A stretch of DNA of 64,000 nt from G963663315 sp965116335 (GCA_965116335.1 OZ220677.1:2418001-2482000), one strand, 5' to 3'; positions 51,280-62,700 are shown, numbered from the stretch's first letter. Numbers and translations are program-made. Notes: generated by a model from the letters alone, not told the origin.

Positions 51280-52620
51280 ATGGGTGCGTTTGGTTACAGT
51301 GTGTTCGGCTTTCTGGTTGCAATTGCGATCCTGGTTGCAATCCATGAGTATGGGCATTTCTGGGTTGCACGGAAACTTGGCGTCAAGGTGCTTAAATTCT
51401 CGATCGGATTCGGCAAACCCCTGTTCAGGTGGCGCTGGAATAATGGCCCTACGGAATACACGATCAGTATGATTCCGCTGGGCGGGTTCGTCAAAATGCT
51501 GGACGAAAGAGAGGGCGAGGTTCGGGCCGATGAGGTGGATCAGGCTTTCAACCGGAAATCCCTTGCTGTTCGCAGTGCTGTGGTAGCGGCTGGTCCGGCA
51601 TTCAATTTTCTTTTCGCGATTCTGGCGATATGGCTGGTCTTTGTCACCGGTTCAGATGACATTGACCCGCAGGTCGGACTGGTGACTGAGGATTCATTGG
51701 CCCAGGCATCCGGGTTCGAGGCAGGTGATGTCCTGGTTGAGGTGGATGGCAAGGAGGTGAAAACCTGGGGACAGCATCAATTCTACCTGCTTGATCAGGC
51801 GATGAAGGGAAATCAGGTTTCCATACGGGTATCGAATCCGGTTGTCGGGGAGCGTGAGCTGAGTGTTGATTTCAGCACTCTCGATCAGACGGGTATCACC
51901 GGTCAGCCGATTACTTCGCAAATCGGCATCTGGCCGACCATCCCCGCGGCGGTAGTCCATGACATTGTGGCGGACTCTCCGGCCGAGCGGGCCGGCCTGA
52001 TTCGAGGCGATCAGGTGCTCGCCATTGACGGAATCGCAGTCGATAACTGGCTGGATATGGCGACCCGAATATCTTCAATGCCCGGTCAGTCGACGCAGTT
52101 ATCGGTTCTGCGCGAAGGGGAAACGCTGGAATTGACCATAATACCCGAACCGGTCTCCATCGAAGGCAAGGATTATGGTCGGATCGGGTTATATCAGCCA
52201 GCGTTGGAAACCACGACTCTGCGGCACGGGCCGCTGGATGCCATCTGGCAGGCGGTGGACTATAACTGGCGAATGAGCGTCATCACCCTGCGCTCTCTGG
52301 GGCGGATGCTGACGGCGCAAATGTCTGCGGAAAACCTGTCCGGGCCGATCGCCATTGCCAGTTTGGCCGGTCGTACTATTGAATCGGGGTATGATGATTT
52401 CCTGAAGTTTCTGGCCATTATCAGTATCAGTCTCGGATTGATCAATTTGCTACCGATTCCGGTTCTGGACGGAGGGCATCTGATGTACTTTTTGTTTGAG
52501 GCGATTGTGGGCAGGGCGCCTTCAGAAAAAGCGATGATCCGCGGGCAGGTGGTCGGATTGGCGATGATTATCATGCTGATGGGGTTCGCCTTCTACAATG
52601 ATATTGCACGTTTGTTATAA
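51280..52620 (+). CDS. rseP: RseP-type site-2 intramembrane metalloprotease
   Basis: RseP cleaves anti-sigma factor RseA in the membrane in the sigma-E response. It has 446 residues. The zinc motif is VAIHEYGHFWVARKLG in helix 1, two PDZ domains lie at about 130-290 (GFEAGDVLVEVDGKEVKTWG, RAGLIRGDQVLAIDGIAVDN), and the third-helix motif is INLLPIPVLDGGHLMYFLFE. Position before bamA is conserved. Confidence 0.95.
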   Translation: MGAFGYSVFGFLVAIAILVAIHEYGHFWVARKLGVKVLKFSIGFGKPLFRWRWNNGPTEYTISMIPLGGFVKMLDEREGEVRADEVDQAFNRKSLAVRSAVVAAGPAFNFLFAILAIWLVFVTGSDDIDPQVGLVTEDSLAQASGFEAGDVLVEVDGKEVKTWGQHQFYLLDQAMKGNQVSIRVSNPVVGERELSVDFSTLDQTGITGQPITSQIGIWPTIPAAVVHDIVADSPAERAGLIRGDQVLAIDGIAVDNWLDMATRISSMPGQSTQLSVLREGETLELTIIPEPVSIEGKDYGRIGLYQPALETTTLRHGPLDAIWQAVDYNWRMSVITLRSLGRMLTAQMSAENLSGPIAIASLAGRTIESGYDDFLKFLAIISISLGLINLLPIPVLDGGHLMYFLFEAIVGRAPSEKAMIRGQVVGLAMIIMLMGFAFYNDIARLL

Positions 52621-52688
52621 GTCGATGGGGTACAACGTGACAACCCGTAAAGACGACACAGAAAATTGAAGTACTCAATGTATACAGA

Positions 52689-54992
52689 ATGATGAAAAAA
52701 TTCTTATTGCCGGTTTTGTATCTCGCGGTTTTTCTTTTGTTGCCGCTTCGTGCAGTGTTTGCGGTTGAGCCGTTCACGATCACCGATATTCGGGTGGAAG
52801 GACTGGAAAAGCTGGAAGAGGGGACGGTGTTCAACTATCTGCCCCTGAAGGTTGGCGATGAAGCCGATGATGAAGAGATACGATTGAGTATCAAGGAGCT
52901 GTTCGCAACCGGGTTTTTCAAGCAGATCGAGATGGAGCGAGAGGACACTACTCTGGTTGTCAAGGTGGTTGAGCGGCCATCCATTGCCAGTATCACGATT
53001 ACCGGCAATAGCAAGCTGAAAACCGAGGCGATCACGGCAGGGTTGGAACAGCTGGGGATTGTCGAAGGCAGGATTTTCAGTAACACGGTACTGGCGAATG
53101 TTGAGGATGAAATCAAGAGTATCTATCTGTCGATGGGTCGCTATTCGACCACGATTGATGTGGTCAGTGAGGAACTGGAGCAGAACCGGGTTGCGATTAA
53201 AATTGCGATCAGTGAGGGGCGTGTCGCCCGCATCCGCAAGATAAACATTATTGGTGTGGAGAAAGAATCGGTCAAGGCGATCAAGAAGGAGATGAAACTC
53301 AAGGAAAAGCGCGGATACCGCTTGTTTTCACGTCAGGACCAGTATTCGAAGCAGGCATTGGAATCCGATCTGGAGAGGATTCAGAGTTATTATCAGAACC
53401 GGGGGTATCATGAGTTCGAGATCGTTTCATCGAATGTCGATATTTCACCCAACAAGCAGAATATCTTTATCAGCATCACGCTCAGCGAGGGCGAGTTGTA
53501 TACCTTTGGGGAATCCACAGTCGAGGGGGTAGATGAGAGCCAGGGCGAAGACTTGCAGAAGTTGATAGACATTCAGCCTGGAGACCGCTTTTCCAGGGAA
53601 GAGGTCAATCGGGTACGGACTGAAATGGTGGATTATTTTGCCGACCAGGGTCTTGCATTCGTTGAGGTGAACCCGGTGTTTGACCGGGATGAATCCACCC
53701 GTACCGTCAGCACCCTGTTCTCGATCATCACGAATCAGCGGGTTTATGTCCGCAGAATTGATATTTCCGGCAATCACTATACTCGTGACGAGGTTATTCG
53801 GAGGGAACTGAGGCAGTACGAGGGTGCTCTGTATTCAAAATCAGCGGTGCAGCGTTCAAGGGACAGACTGCGACGGCTGGGTATTTTTGAGAGTGTCCAG
53901 ATTGAGACCCCGAAGGTGCCGGGAACCGAGGATCAGGTGGACATGCAGGTCGTCGTGGTGGAAAGGGATACTGGCTCGATTTTGTTGTCTGCCGGTTATT
54001 CTGATGAGGAAGGCGTTCTGCTTGGTGTCGAATTCGAGCAAAAAAATCTGTTGGGAACCGGCAAGGACCTGGCTCTCAAGTTCAATAATTCCGATACTTC
54101 CAGTGTTGCCAGCGTTTCCTATACCAATCCCTACCATACCATTGACGGAGTCAGCCGGACTCTCAATATGTCGGTCAGGGAATTTGACTCCGGGGAAGTC
54201 GATACGGCAGAGTATATTCTGGATAGCAGTACGCTGGGCGTGAGTTATCGGGTTCCTGTTGCAGAGACCAACTCTATCAATTACGGATTTTCACTCGAAC
54301 GTCTTGAGCTGGAGAGCACTACAGAAACGCCTCCTGAATTTGCGGCTGTAATAGAAGAAAACCCGGAAGCGGATAATGGCTTGTTTACGGTGGGGTTGTC
54401 CAGGGATACCCGGGATGAGTTTTTCTTCCCGACTCGGGGTGCCGTGGGCTCAATTTCTCTGGAATCAGCCTTTCCATCGAGTGACTTTGAGTATTACAAA
54501 CTCAATCTGCAAGGCTCCTGGTATTTTCCCATTTCTCCGACTCTGACTCTGAAAGGGTTTGCCGGACTCGGTTATGGGGATGGCTATGGTGATTCGAAAG
54601 AATCAGGACTGCCGTTCTTCAAACATTATTACGCAGGGGGTGCCCGCTCCGTTCGAGGCTTTCAGAGACGATCATTAGGCCCACGCGACAGTGGAGAGAC
54701 TCCGGAACCAGTAGGTGGCGATACCCGCGTACTGGTTAATCTGGAAACCCTGTTCCCGGCTTTTGGTGCGGATGGGAAGGACAAGCGAGTCGGGTTTTTT
54801 GTCGATGGCGGGATGGTGTTCGATGACACGGATTCTGTCAGTTTGGGGGATCTCCGGTATTCTGCTGGATTGTTCTTCAACTGGTTCTCAGCAGTCGGGC
54901 CATTCAGCTTCAGCTACGGAGTGCCGGTCAACAAAGAGGATGGCGATGAAACAGAAGCGTTGCAGATTTCCATTGGTACGGTATTCAGGTAG
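52689..54992 (+). CDS. bamA: Outer-membrane protein assembly factor BamA
   Basis: BamA inserts beta-barrel proteins in the outer membrane. It has 767 residues, signal peptide to about residue 26 (AVFA), five POTRA domains (FTITDIRVEGLEKLEEGTVF starts POTRA1), then the Omp85 barrel with the conserved VRGFQRRSLGPRD loop-6 motif and the C-terminal ISIGTVFR. It is needed for assembly of the two autotransporters and the inverse autotransporter in this window. The ATG at 52689 and an adjacent second ATG are both possible starts. Confidence 0.96.
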   Translation: MMKKFLLPVLYLAVFLLLPLRAVFAVEPFTITDIRVEGLEKLEEGTVFNYLPLKVGDEADDEEIRLSIKELFATGFFKQIEMEREDTTLVVKVVERPSIASITITGNSKLKTEAITAGLEQLGIVEGRIFSNTVLANVEDEIKSIYLSMGRYSTTIDVVSEELEQNRVAIKIAISEGRVARIRKINIIGVEKESVKAIKKEMKLKEKRGYRLFSRQDQYSKQALESDLERIQSYYQNRGYHEFEIVSSNVDISPNKQNIFISITLSEGELYTFGESTVEGVDESQGEDLQKLIDIQPGDRFSREEVNRVRTEMVDYFADQGLAFVEVNPVFDRDESTRTVSTLFSIITNQRVYVRRIDISGNHYTRDEVIRRELRQYEGALYSKSAVQRSRDRLRRLGIFESVQIETPKVPGTEDQVDMQVVVVERDTGSILLSAGYSDEEGVLLGVEFEQKNLLGTGKDLALKFNNSDTSSVASVSYTNPYHTIDGVSRTLNMSVREFDSGEVDTAEYILDSSTLGVSYRVPVAETNSINYGFSLERLELESTTETPPEFAAVIEENPEADNGLFTVGLSRDTRDEFFFPTRGAVGSISLESAFPSSDFEYYKLNLQGSWYFPISPTLTLKGFAGLGYGDGYGDSKESGLPFFKHYYAGGARSVRGFQRRSLGPRDSGETPEPVGGDTRVLVNLETLFPAFGADGKDKRVGFFVDGGMVFDDTDSVSLGDLRYSAGLFFNWFSAVGPFSFSYGVPVNKEDGDETEALQISIGTVFR

Positions 54993-55083
54993 GGTTCGGA
55001 TGCCCTCCTGTTCCGGGTATCTGCGGATACCAGAACTCAATCTCTCGGGATTTTTACGCAGATTTATATATTTACGACATTAA

Positions 55084-55605
55084 ATGGTTATGAAAATGAA
55101 CAACAGATTTTTGCTGGGTATGTTATGCCTGATTGGGGTTGCTTTTATGCCGGTTCAGGCATCTGCGGCTAAAATCGCTTATGTGGATGCGCGAGCACTG
55201 ATTGACGAAGCGCCTCAGGGAAAATATGAAGTTCGTATACTGGAGCAGGAATTCAGTGCGCGTAACCGGGATTTGAAAGCGAAGGTCGAATTGTTCAATA
55301 GCAAGGAAGCGGAGTTGAAAAAGAATGCGGTTTTGCTTTCCAGTGAAGAGATCGAGGAGAGAACCAACGAGTTGCGTGACCTGCAAATAACCTTGCAACG
55401 GGAACAGCAAATCTACAACGAAGACTATACCCGCAGCCGGAACAGAGGGTTGGCCCGGCTGGAAAAGCTGATTTCAGAGGTCATAGTGGAAATAGCCGAA
55501 CAGGAAAAGATTGACCTGGTCGTTCAGCAGGCGGTTTACGCGAGCCGGGAAATTGATCTTACCGGCAAAATCCTGGAGCAACTCAAGGAGAATTTCTCAC
55601 AGTAG
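55084..55605 (+). CDS. skp: Skp/OmpH periplasmic chaperone
   Basis: Skp holds unfolded outer-membrane proteins on their way to BamA. It has 173 residues with signal peptide ending VQASA and then KIAYVDARALIDEAPQGKYE. A long charged helical hairpin (about 50-130) forms the trimer tentacles. It begins at the first ATG at 55084; later ATGs at 55093-55099 are also possible. Place between bamA and lpxD is conserved. Confidence 0.93.
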   Translation: MVMKMNNRFLLGMLCLIGVAFMPVQASAAKIAYVDARALIDEAPQGKYEVRILEQEFSARNRDLKAKVELFNSKEAELKKNAVLLSSEEIEERTNELRDLQITLQREQQIYNEDYTRSRNRGLARLEKLISEVIVEIAEQEKIDLVVQQAVYASREIDLTGKILEQLKENFSQ

Positions 55606-55683
55606 GGCGCTCACGGAATTAGGATGGCGGTATCCAGTGATTGCGGTCATTGTCAGAGTGGGTGGTACTGAAGGGTCGGGCTT

Positions 55684-56700
55684 GTGATCGAATTGGAGCG
55701 GATTGCCGGGATGGTGGATGGAGTCGTGCTCGGAGACCCGAAATACAGGGTGGATTCGATAAAAAGCCTGGAAAAGGCGACGGCTCGATCCATCACCTTT
55801 TTATCAGACTCGAAGCTGAAAGGTCATTTGTCTGACTGTACTGCGGGGGCCGTGCTGATCTCCCCACAGGATGCGGCTCTGTTTTCAGGTAATCGGGTGG
55901 TGGTGGCTGATCCTTATCTGGCTTATGCCCGGATCTCCAGGTTGTTCAGACCGGCCCGAAGCGGTAACGGGCAGGCGGCAGAAGCATGGGTCTCTGACAC
56001 GGCTTCTGTCGATAACAGTGTGGTAATCGGCAAGTTCAGTACGATTGATGATCAGGCGAAACTGTATAGTGACGTGGTGGTCGGTCACTCCGTCCACATC
56101 GGAGCCGGTGTTGTGATCGGGCAGGGTTCGGTGATTGAGGATCAGGTCGTGATTCAGGCCGGTTGCCGGGTCGGGAAAAGATGTCATATATCTTCTGGAG
56201 TAGTGATTGGCGCCAGTGGGTTTGGTTATGCTCCATCGGCAGGGCGATGGGAGAAAATCGAACAGCTTGGGGAGGTCCGCATCGGTGATGATGTTGATGT
56301 CGGCGCGAATACAACCATTGACCGGGGTGCGCTCGGTCCTACCCTCATTGAAAATGGTGTAAAGCTGGATAACCAGATACAGATTGCCCATAATGTATGT
56401 ATCGGGGAAAATACCATTATGGCAGGTTGTTCCGCGGTTGCCGGGAGTACACGCATTGGCAGACGGTGTAAAATTGGGGGTCGGGTATCCATCCTGGGTC
56501 ATCTGGAGATTGCCGATGATGTAACGATTATGGCGAACAGCCTGGTTGCGAAAAGCGTCTGTGATGCTGGGGAATATGCTTCGATGATCTCGGTCCAGCC
56601 AGTCAGGCAGTGGAGAAAGAATCTGGCAATCATCCGTCAACTTGATAAACTAATACGTAACAGGAGCTTCACTGGAAAAACCGGAGCGGAGCATGAATAA
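55684..56700 (+). CDS. lpxD: UDP-3-O-acylglucosamine N-acyltransferase
   Basis: LpxD adds the second acyl chain, N-linked, to UDP-3-O-acyl-glucosamine in lipid A synthesis. It has 338 residues with a GTG start (MIELERIAGMVDG). After the N-terminal uridine-binding domain come left-handed beta-helix hexapeptides (about 100-290). The catalytic His is expected in KLDNQIQIAHNVCIGENTIM, and the C-terminal helices follow. Confidence 0.94.
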   Translation: MIELERIAGMVDGVVLGDPKYRVDSIKSLEKATARSITFLSDSKLKGHLSDCTAGAVLISPQDAALFSGNRVVVADPYLAYARISRLFRPARSGNGQAAEAWVSDTASVDNSVVIGKFSTIDDQAKLYSDVVVGHSVHIGAGVVIGQGSVIEDQVVIQAGCRVGKRCHISSGVVIGASGFGYAPSAGRWEKIEQLGEVRIGDDVDVGANTTIDRGALGPTLIENGVKLDNQIQIAHNVCIGENTIMAGCSAVAGSTRIGRRCKIGGRVSILGHLEIADDVTIMANSLVAKSVCDAGEYASMISVQPVRQWRKNLAIIRQLDKLIRNRSFTGKTGAEHE

Positions 56701-56762
56701 TAATCGCTCATGGAGCTAAAACCCGGTTTCCGGACACATAAATCAGACTCAGGCATTTCGTT

Positions 56763-57218
56763 GTGACGACAGAACAAAAGCAGATAGATATTCATAGAAT
56801 CAAGGAGATACTGCCCCATCGGTATCCGTTTCTACTGGTTGACCGGGTATTGGATTACACGCTCGGTGAGAGTTTGACCGCGCTCAAGAACATCACCTTC
56901 AATGAACCGTTCTTCCAGGGGCATTTCCCGCAAAGGCCGGTTTTCCCCGGAGTTCTGATCCTGGAAGCGTTGGCACAGGCTTCCGCGCTTCTGGCCAGTC
57001 ACAGTGATGAGGCGGAAACCGAAGAGCCAATCATTCTGCTTTTCGCAGGGATAGACAACGCCCGGTTCAAACGTCCGGTCGAACCGGGAGATCAACTGAT
57101 GCTCAATGTCAGGCAGACCAACTACAGAAGGAAAATCTGGAAATACTCGACACAAGCGAGTGTTGAAGGCCAGGTGGCAGCGTCAGCTGATGTCATGTTC
57201 ACCTATCGGATACTATAA
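56763..57218 (+). CDS. fabZ: 3-hydroxyacyl-ACP dehydratase
   Basis: FabZ dehydrates 3-hydroxyacyl-ACP in fatty acid elongation, and competes with LpxA for hydroxymyristoyl-ACP. It has 151 residues. The active-site His region is KEILPHRYPFLLVDRVLDY and the helix motif is FFQGHFPQRPVFPGVLILEA with catalytic Glu. The start is a GTG at 56763. Position between lpxD and lpxA is conserved. Confidence 0.95.
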   Translation: MTTEQKQIDIHRIKEILPHRYPFLLVDRVLDYTLGESLTALKNITFNEPFFQGHFPQRPVFPGVLILEALAQASALLASHSDEAETEEPIILLFAGIDNARFKRPVEPGDQLMLNVRQTNYRRKIWKYSTQASVEGQVAASADVMFTYRIL

Positions 57219-57224
57219 ATCTCC

Positions 57225-58001
57225 ATGTCCGATATTCACCCGACAGCGATTGTCGATGAACGCGCGAATATAGGCCGCAATGTAACCATTGGCGCGTTTT
57301 CTATTATCGAAGAGAATGTGACTATTGGCGACGGCACGTGGGTGGGTCCCCATGTAGTCATCCGTAGCTTCACCACCATCGGAGAAGATAACAGGATATT
57401 TCAATTTTCCTCAATCGGGGAGGCTCCCCAGCATCAGGGATACGGTGGCGAGCCTACTCGACTGGAAATTGGCGACCGCAATACCATAAGGGAATATTGC
57501 ACGATCAATCGGGGTACTGCAGGCGGCCTGGGAGTGACCCGGATAGGCGATGACAATTTCATCATGGCTTACGCGCATATCGCCCATGACTGTGTTTTGG
57601 GGAATTTTATTATTTTTGCCAATGGCGCCAGCCTGGCTGGTCATGTTTACATCGGGGATTATGCCATTCTTGGCGGCTTCAGCCTGGTGCATCAGTTTTG
57701 CCGGATCGGCCAGCATTGTATTACCGGAATCGGATGTGTCTGTCTCCAGGATGTCCCCCCCTATATTGTGGCCGCAGGGAATCCGGCAGCACCGTTCGGT
57801 ATCAACAAGAAAGGACTTCGGAGACGGCATTTTACACAAGAGACCATCGAATTATTGACTACGGCTTACCGGGTGGTTTACCGGCGCAACCTCAATCTTC
57901 AGTCAGCCATTGATGAACTCTTCGCATTGGACGATGATAACGCGGATGTGACAATATTCAGGAAATTTATTTGTCAATCCGAGCGTGGTATTATCCGATA
58001 G
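57225..58001 (+). CDS. lpxA: UDP-N-acetylglucosamine acyltransferase
   Basis: LpxA adds the first acyl chain to UDP-GlcNAc, the start of lipid A synthesis. It has 258 residues of hexapeptide repeats (IHPTAIVDERANIGRNVTIG, IGDGTWVGPHVVI) with the catalytic His in FIMAYAHIAHDCVLGN, and a C-terminal helical domain beginning GLRRRHFTQETIELL. Its stop abuts the GTG start of lpxB. Confidence 0.97.
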   Translation: MSDIHPTAIVDERANIGRNVTIGAFSIIEENVTIGDGTWVGPHVVIRSFTTIGEDNRIFQFSSIGEAPQHQGYGGEPTRLEIGDRNTIREYCTINRGTAGGLGVTRIGDDNFIMAYAHIAHDCVLGNFIIFANGASLAGHVYIGDYAILGGFSLVHQFCRIGQHCITGIGCVCLQDVPPYIVAAGNPAAPFGINKKGLRRRHFTQETIELLTTAYRVVYRRNLNLQSAIDELFALDDDNADVTIFRKFICQSERGIIR

Positions 58002-59156
58002 GTGACCAGTCGCCAAATCCGGATTGGGATGGTTGCGGGTGAGCCTTCTGGCGATGCTCTTGGCGCCGGATTGATTGAGAGTCTGAAGTCCAGTCTCGGC
58101 GATGTCGGGTTTTTCGGTATTGGCGGGCCTAAAATGGCTTCTGCAGGGTGCGACACGATTTACGACATGGAGCGTATCGGAGTCATGGGACTGGATGGGT
58201 TGGTTGGCAAATTCCTGGATATTGTCAGGCTGCGGTCGAATCTGTACAAAATGATGGTGTCGAACCCTCCTGATTTATTCATCGGTATTGATGTGCCCGA
58301 TTTCAACCTGGCTCTGGAATCCCGGCTCAGGAAGAAAAACATCCTGACCGTCCATTATGTAAGTCCTACCGTGTGGGCGTGGCGCGGGTATCGTATCCAC
58401 AAGATTAGAAGGGCTGTGGATCATATTCTGACGTTGTTTCCATTTGAGGCAGATTTTTACAGGAAGCACCAGGTTCCGGTTACCTGTGTCGGACATCCGA
58501 TGGCCGATGAAATTAATCCACCGGACCGGGCTGCCGCCAGGCAGAAGCTCGGACTTGAAATCCCGGAGCACGGGAAGCTGGTCGCCCTGTTGCCGGGAAG
58601 CCGTCGCTCGGAGATTGTAAGGCTGGCGTCGATTTTTCTGGAGGTGGCCCGCATCATTCATCGGTCTGATCCTGACGTGCAATTTGTATTGCCATTGGCT
58701 AATAAGATGGTTGCTCGCACATTCAATGAGGTGACCGGCTGGGCCGGGGATTTACCGATCACCCTGTTACAGGAGCAGTCGCGGCTTGCTATGGAGGCTG
58801 CGGATGCGGTTGTGCTCGCATCGGGAACGGCGGCGCTGGAGGCGGCGTTGTTGCGACGTCCCCATGTGGTGGTTTACCGGGTGGGCGTTCTGACCTGGTG
58901 GCTTGTAAAGAGACTGAAATCCGTGACCCACTATTCAATGCCCAACCAGTTGCTACAGGCGCCTGTAGTGCCGGAGTTCATTCAGGATCAGGCCAGACCG
59001 GAGCCTATTGCCCATGCGTTGAGACGGTATCTGGACGACTACGGGGAAGTGGACAGGCTGGAGCGGATGTTCGCCCAAATGCACAGGCAGTTGAAGCGTG
59101 ACGCCAATTTGCGAGCCAGCAGAGCGGTAATCAGACTATTGCAGGCACAGACCTGA
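58002..59156 (+). CDS. lpxB: Lipid-A-disaccharide synthase
   Basis: LpxB joins UDP-diacylglucosamine and lipid X to the disaccharide. It has 384 residues with a GTG start. Family segments are IGMVAGEPSGDALGAGLIES, FFGIGGPKMASAGCDTIYDM, VHYVSPTVWAWRGYRIHKIR, and LLPGSRRSEIVRLASIFLEV, then ASGTAALEAALLRRPHVVVY. It is a peripheral inner-membrane GT-B enzyme. Confidence 0.96.
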   Translation: MTSRQIRIGMVAGEPSGDALGAGLIESLKSSLGDVGFFGIGGPKMASAGCDTIYDMERIGVMGLDGLVGKFLDIVRLRSNLYKMMVSNPPDLFIGIDVPDFNLALESRLRKKNILTVHYVSPTVWAWRGYRIHKIRRAVDHILTLFPFEADFYRKHQVPVTCVGHPMADEINPPDRAAARQKLGLEIPEHGKLVALLPGSRRSEIVRLASIFLEVARIIHRSDPDVQFVLPLANKMVARTFNEVTGWAGDLPITLLQEQSRLAMEAADAVVLASGTAALEAALLRRPHVVVYRVGVLTWWLVKRLKSVTHYSMPNQLLQAPVVPEFIQDQARPEPIAHALRRYLDDYGEVDRLERMFAQMHRQLKRDANLRASRAVIRLLQAQT

Positions 59157-59173
59157 AACCGTGTTAAGAGCCA

Positions 59174-59752
59174 TTGGAATCAAACAAAACCATTGCCGGG
59201 GTTGACGAAGCGGGGCGAGGACCGCTGGCCGGAGCGGTATTCGCCGCTGCTGTGATACTGGATGACAACCGACCGATCGCCGGGCTCAATGACTCGAAGA
59301 AACTCAGTCCGCGGCGCCGCGCAGAACTTGAGAAACGGATCCAGGAAACTGCGTTGTCATGGTCTGTGGCTCAGGCCAGTGTGCGCGAGATAGACCGGCT
59401 CAATATATTGCAGGCAACCCTGATAGCGATGAAACGCGCTGTGGAGAAATTGCATATTCAACCCCATGAGGCACTGATTGACGGCAACAGAATCCCGGTT
59501 CTGGATTGCAAGTGTACTGCCGTGGTCGGAGGGGACGCGAGCGAGCCATCCATTTCAGCCGCTTCCATACTGGCGAAAGAGGCGCGTGATCGTGAAATGA
59601 TCAGGTTATCACTGGTTTATCCCGGGTACGGCTTTGAAAAGCATAAAGGGTATCCGACCCGGATGCATCTGGAGGCACTCAGGCTGCACGGGCCGACCTG
59701 TCAACACCGCACCAGTTTTGCTCCGGTCAGGGAAATGCTTGACAATGACTGA
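59174..59752 (+). CDS. rnhB: Ribonuclease HII
   Basis: RNase HII cuts RNA in RNA:DNA hybrids and removes misincorporated ribonucleotides. It has 192 residues from a TTG at 59174. The first catalytic pair is in TIAGVDEAGRGPLAGAVFAA, a further Asp in EALIDGNRIPVLDC, and GGDASEPSISAASILAKEAR follows. It overlaps the start of dnaE by 8 bases. Confidence 0.94.
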   Translation: MESNKTIAGVDEAGRGPLAGAVFAAAVILDDNRPIAGLNDSKKLSPRRRAELEKRIQETALSWSVAQASVREIDRLNILQATLIAMKRAVEKLHIQPHEALIDGNRIPVLDCKCTAVVGGDASEPSISAASILAKEARDREMIRLSLVYPGYGFEKHKGYPTRMHLEALRLHGPTCQHRTSFAPVREMLDND

Positions 59753-62700
59753 AGCCTTCGTTCACCTGCATTTGCATTCCGAGTTCTCGCTGGCCGACGG
59801 TATCGTCCGGATCGATGCGCTGGCCGCCGGTTGCGCCCAATTTCAGCAACCCGCTGTCGCGCTGACCGACTTGTCCAATCTTTATGGCATGGTGAAATTT
59901 TATCGCGCCTGTCTTGCCAAAGGTGTCAAACCGATTATAGGGTGTGATGTATGGGTCTCAAATCCTGGCTCAGGCAAATCAGTTGATCGCGCTACCTTGT
60001 TGTGCACAGACAATACTGGCTACCGGAATTTTTGTAAATTGCTGACCGACGCTTATCTGCGCGGCAGTGTCAATGACCGGATTGTCATTGCCTGGCCGGA
60101 GTTGGCTGGAGCAAGTCAGGGGTTGTTGTGTCTGGTTGACGAACATCAGGGTTTCGTCGCCAATCTGGCTGCCCAGAGACGTGAACCGGAATTACCCGAA
60201 TATGTGGATCAGTATCATCGTGTTTTCGGTGACCGGCTTTATTTTTCGATCAGTCGAATCGGGGTGGCGGGCGAGCGGGACTACATCAGCCGGGCGTTAC
60301 AGTTGTCGGCCCGGTACGATATTGGACTGGTCGCGACCAACCGGGTGGTGTTCATCAGGCGCGAAGAGTTTGAAGCGCATGAGATCAGAGTGTGTATCAA
60401 TAATGGCCGGGTGCTGAATGACAGCCGTCGACCCAGGGACTATACCGATCAGCAGTATCTGAAATCAACGCAGGAGATGATTGAATTATTCTCGGATATA
60501 CCTGCCGCGATCTCCAATGCCATCGGCATCGCGAAACGCTGTAACGTATTTCTGGATTTTGATCAGGATCATCTGCCACAGTACCCGGAAGCGGGGGAGC
60601 AGGCAGAAGCGTCTCTATTGCGGGAGTATGCGGAAGATGGGTTAGCCAGGCGATTCAATCTGTCGGCATTGTATCAGCCGGATGGTTCCTGCACGGTTGG
60701 ACAAGAGTATATCGACCGGATGAACATGGAGCTTGAGGTCATCGAAAATATGGGCTATCCGGGATATTTTCTGATCGTTGCGGATTTTGTCAAATGGGCC
60801 CGGAACAATGAAATACCGGTGGGGCCGGGACGCGGTTCCGGCGCCGGATCACTGGTAGCCTGGGCTACCGGCATCACAGATCTGGACCCGCTGGCCTACG
60901 GCTTGTTGTTTGAGCGGTTCCTGAACCCGGAACGGGTTTCATTGCCGGATTTTGATATTGACTTTTGTGTGGATGGTCGTGATCGTGTAATCGAGTATGT
61001 GGCCGAGCGTTACGGTCATGATCAGGTTGCCCAGATTATCACTTTTGGCACCATGGCAGCGAAAGCGGTGGTGCGGGATGTCGGTCGGGTGATGGGTCTG
61101 GCTTATGGTTTTGTTGATCAAATTGCCAAGCTGATTCCCTTTGAGGTCGGCATGACATTGCAAAAGGCGTTGACCAGGGAGCAGCTATTAAAAGAAAGGT
61201 ATGATAATCAGGAAGAGGTGCAGACACTGATTGACACGGCCTTGCAACTGGAAGGGATCGCAAGGAATGTGGGCAAGCATGCAGGCGGGGTGGTGATCGC
61301 GCCAAAACCCCTGACTGAATACACTCCGCTTTACGCGGATCCTCATTTGAATCAGGCGATTACACAGTTGGACAAGGATGATTTGGAGTCGGTTGGCCTG
61401 ATCAAATTCGATTTTCTCGGGGTGCGGACGCTCACTATTCTCGATGCTGCGGTAAAAATGGCGAACCAGCACAGAGCCGACAATGGGGAAGCGCTGATTG
61501 ATCTGGGTCAGATTCCGCTGGATGACGCCGCTACATTTGAATTCCTGAGAAGCGGGCGGACTATCGCGATATTCCAGATTGAATCGAGAGGCGCCAGGGA
61601 ATTGCTGATACGGGCGCACCCGCAGACTTTTGAGGATCTGGTGGCGTTGGTTGCCCTGTATCGACCGGGTCCCCTGCAATCGGGCATGGTCGATGATTTT
61701 GTTAATCGCAAGGCGGGCAGGGAGGCGATCGTGTATTCCCATCCACAGCTGGAGCCGATACTCAAGTCAACTTATGGCGTGATTATTTATCAGGAACAGG
61801 TGATGGAGATCGCGCGCTCAATGGCGGGATATACCCTCGGCGGGGCCGACCTGTTACGCAAGGCAATGGGCAAGAAGCTGCCCGAAGAGATGGCCAAACA
61901 GCGCGAGACCTTTGTCAACGGAGCGATGGAGCGGGGCGTGGACCAGAAGCTGGCCGACAGTATCTTTACCCTGATGGACAAGTTCGCCGGATATGGATTC
62001 AACCGCTCGCATTCTGTCGCCTACGCATTGATCGCCTGGCAATCCGCGTGGATGAAAACCCATCATCCCGCAGCATTCATGGCGGCGGCATTGTCTGCCG
62101 AGATGGACAAGACGGAGCGGGTGGTTATCTTGCTGGCGGATTCCAAATTACTGGGGATAATCATATTACCGCCGAATATCAACTCCAGCTCCTATACTTT
62201 CCGGGCGATTGATGACAACAAGGTCAGCTATGGTCTGGGTGCCTTGAAGGGAATCGGGCAAGGAGTGGTTGAAAATATCATGGATGAGAGAGAGAAAAAT
62301 GGCGAGTACAAGTCCCTGCCAGAATTCTGTCGTCGGGTGGATATGCGTAAAATAAACAAGCGTGTTCTGGAGGTGTTGATCAAAAGCGGGGCGATGGATG
62401 TGCTGGGCGATAACCGGGCCACATTGATGCATGCCATAGATGATGCCATCAAGGCCGCAGATCAGCATAAGCAGGACCTGCAGGCCGGTCAGTTCGACAT
62501 GTTCGGCATCCAGGAGTCGTCGCCGAAACAGACGGAATCAATTCGAATCCCGGATTGGACCGATGAGCAGCGTCTGGTGGCAGAAAAAGAAACCCTTGGC
62601 CTGTATCTGAGCGGGCACCCCTACCGACGATATGCCAGAGAGCTTGCTTCAATCAGTGACTCAGATGCGCCGTCCCGGGATTTCAGTTCGCCGGGAAATG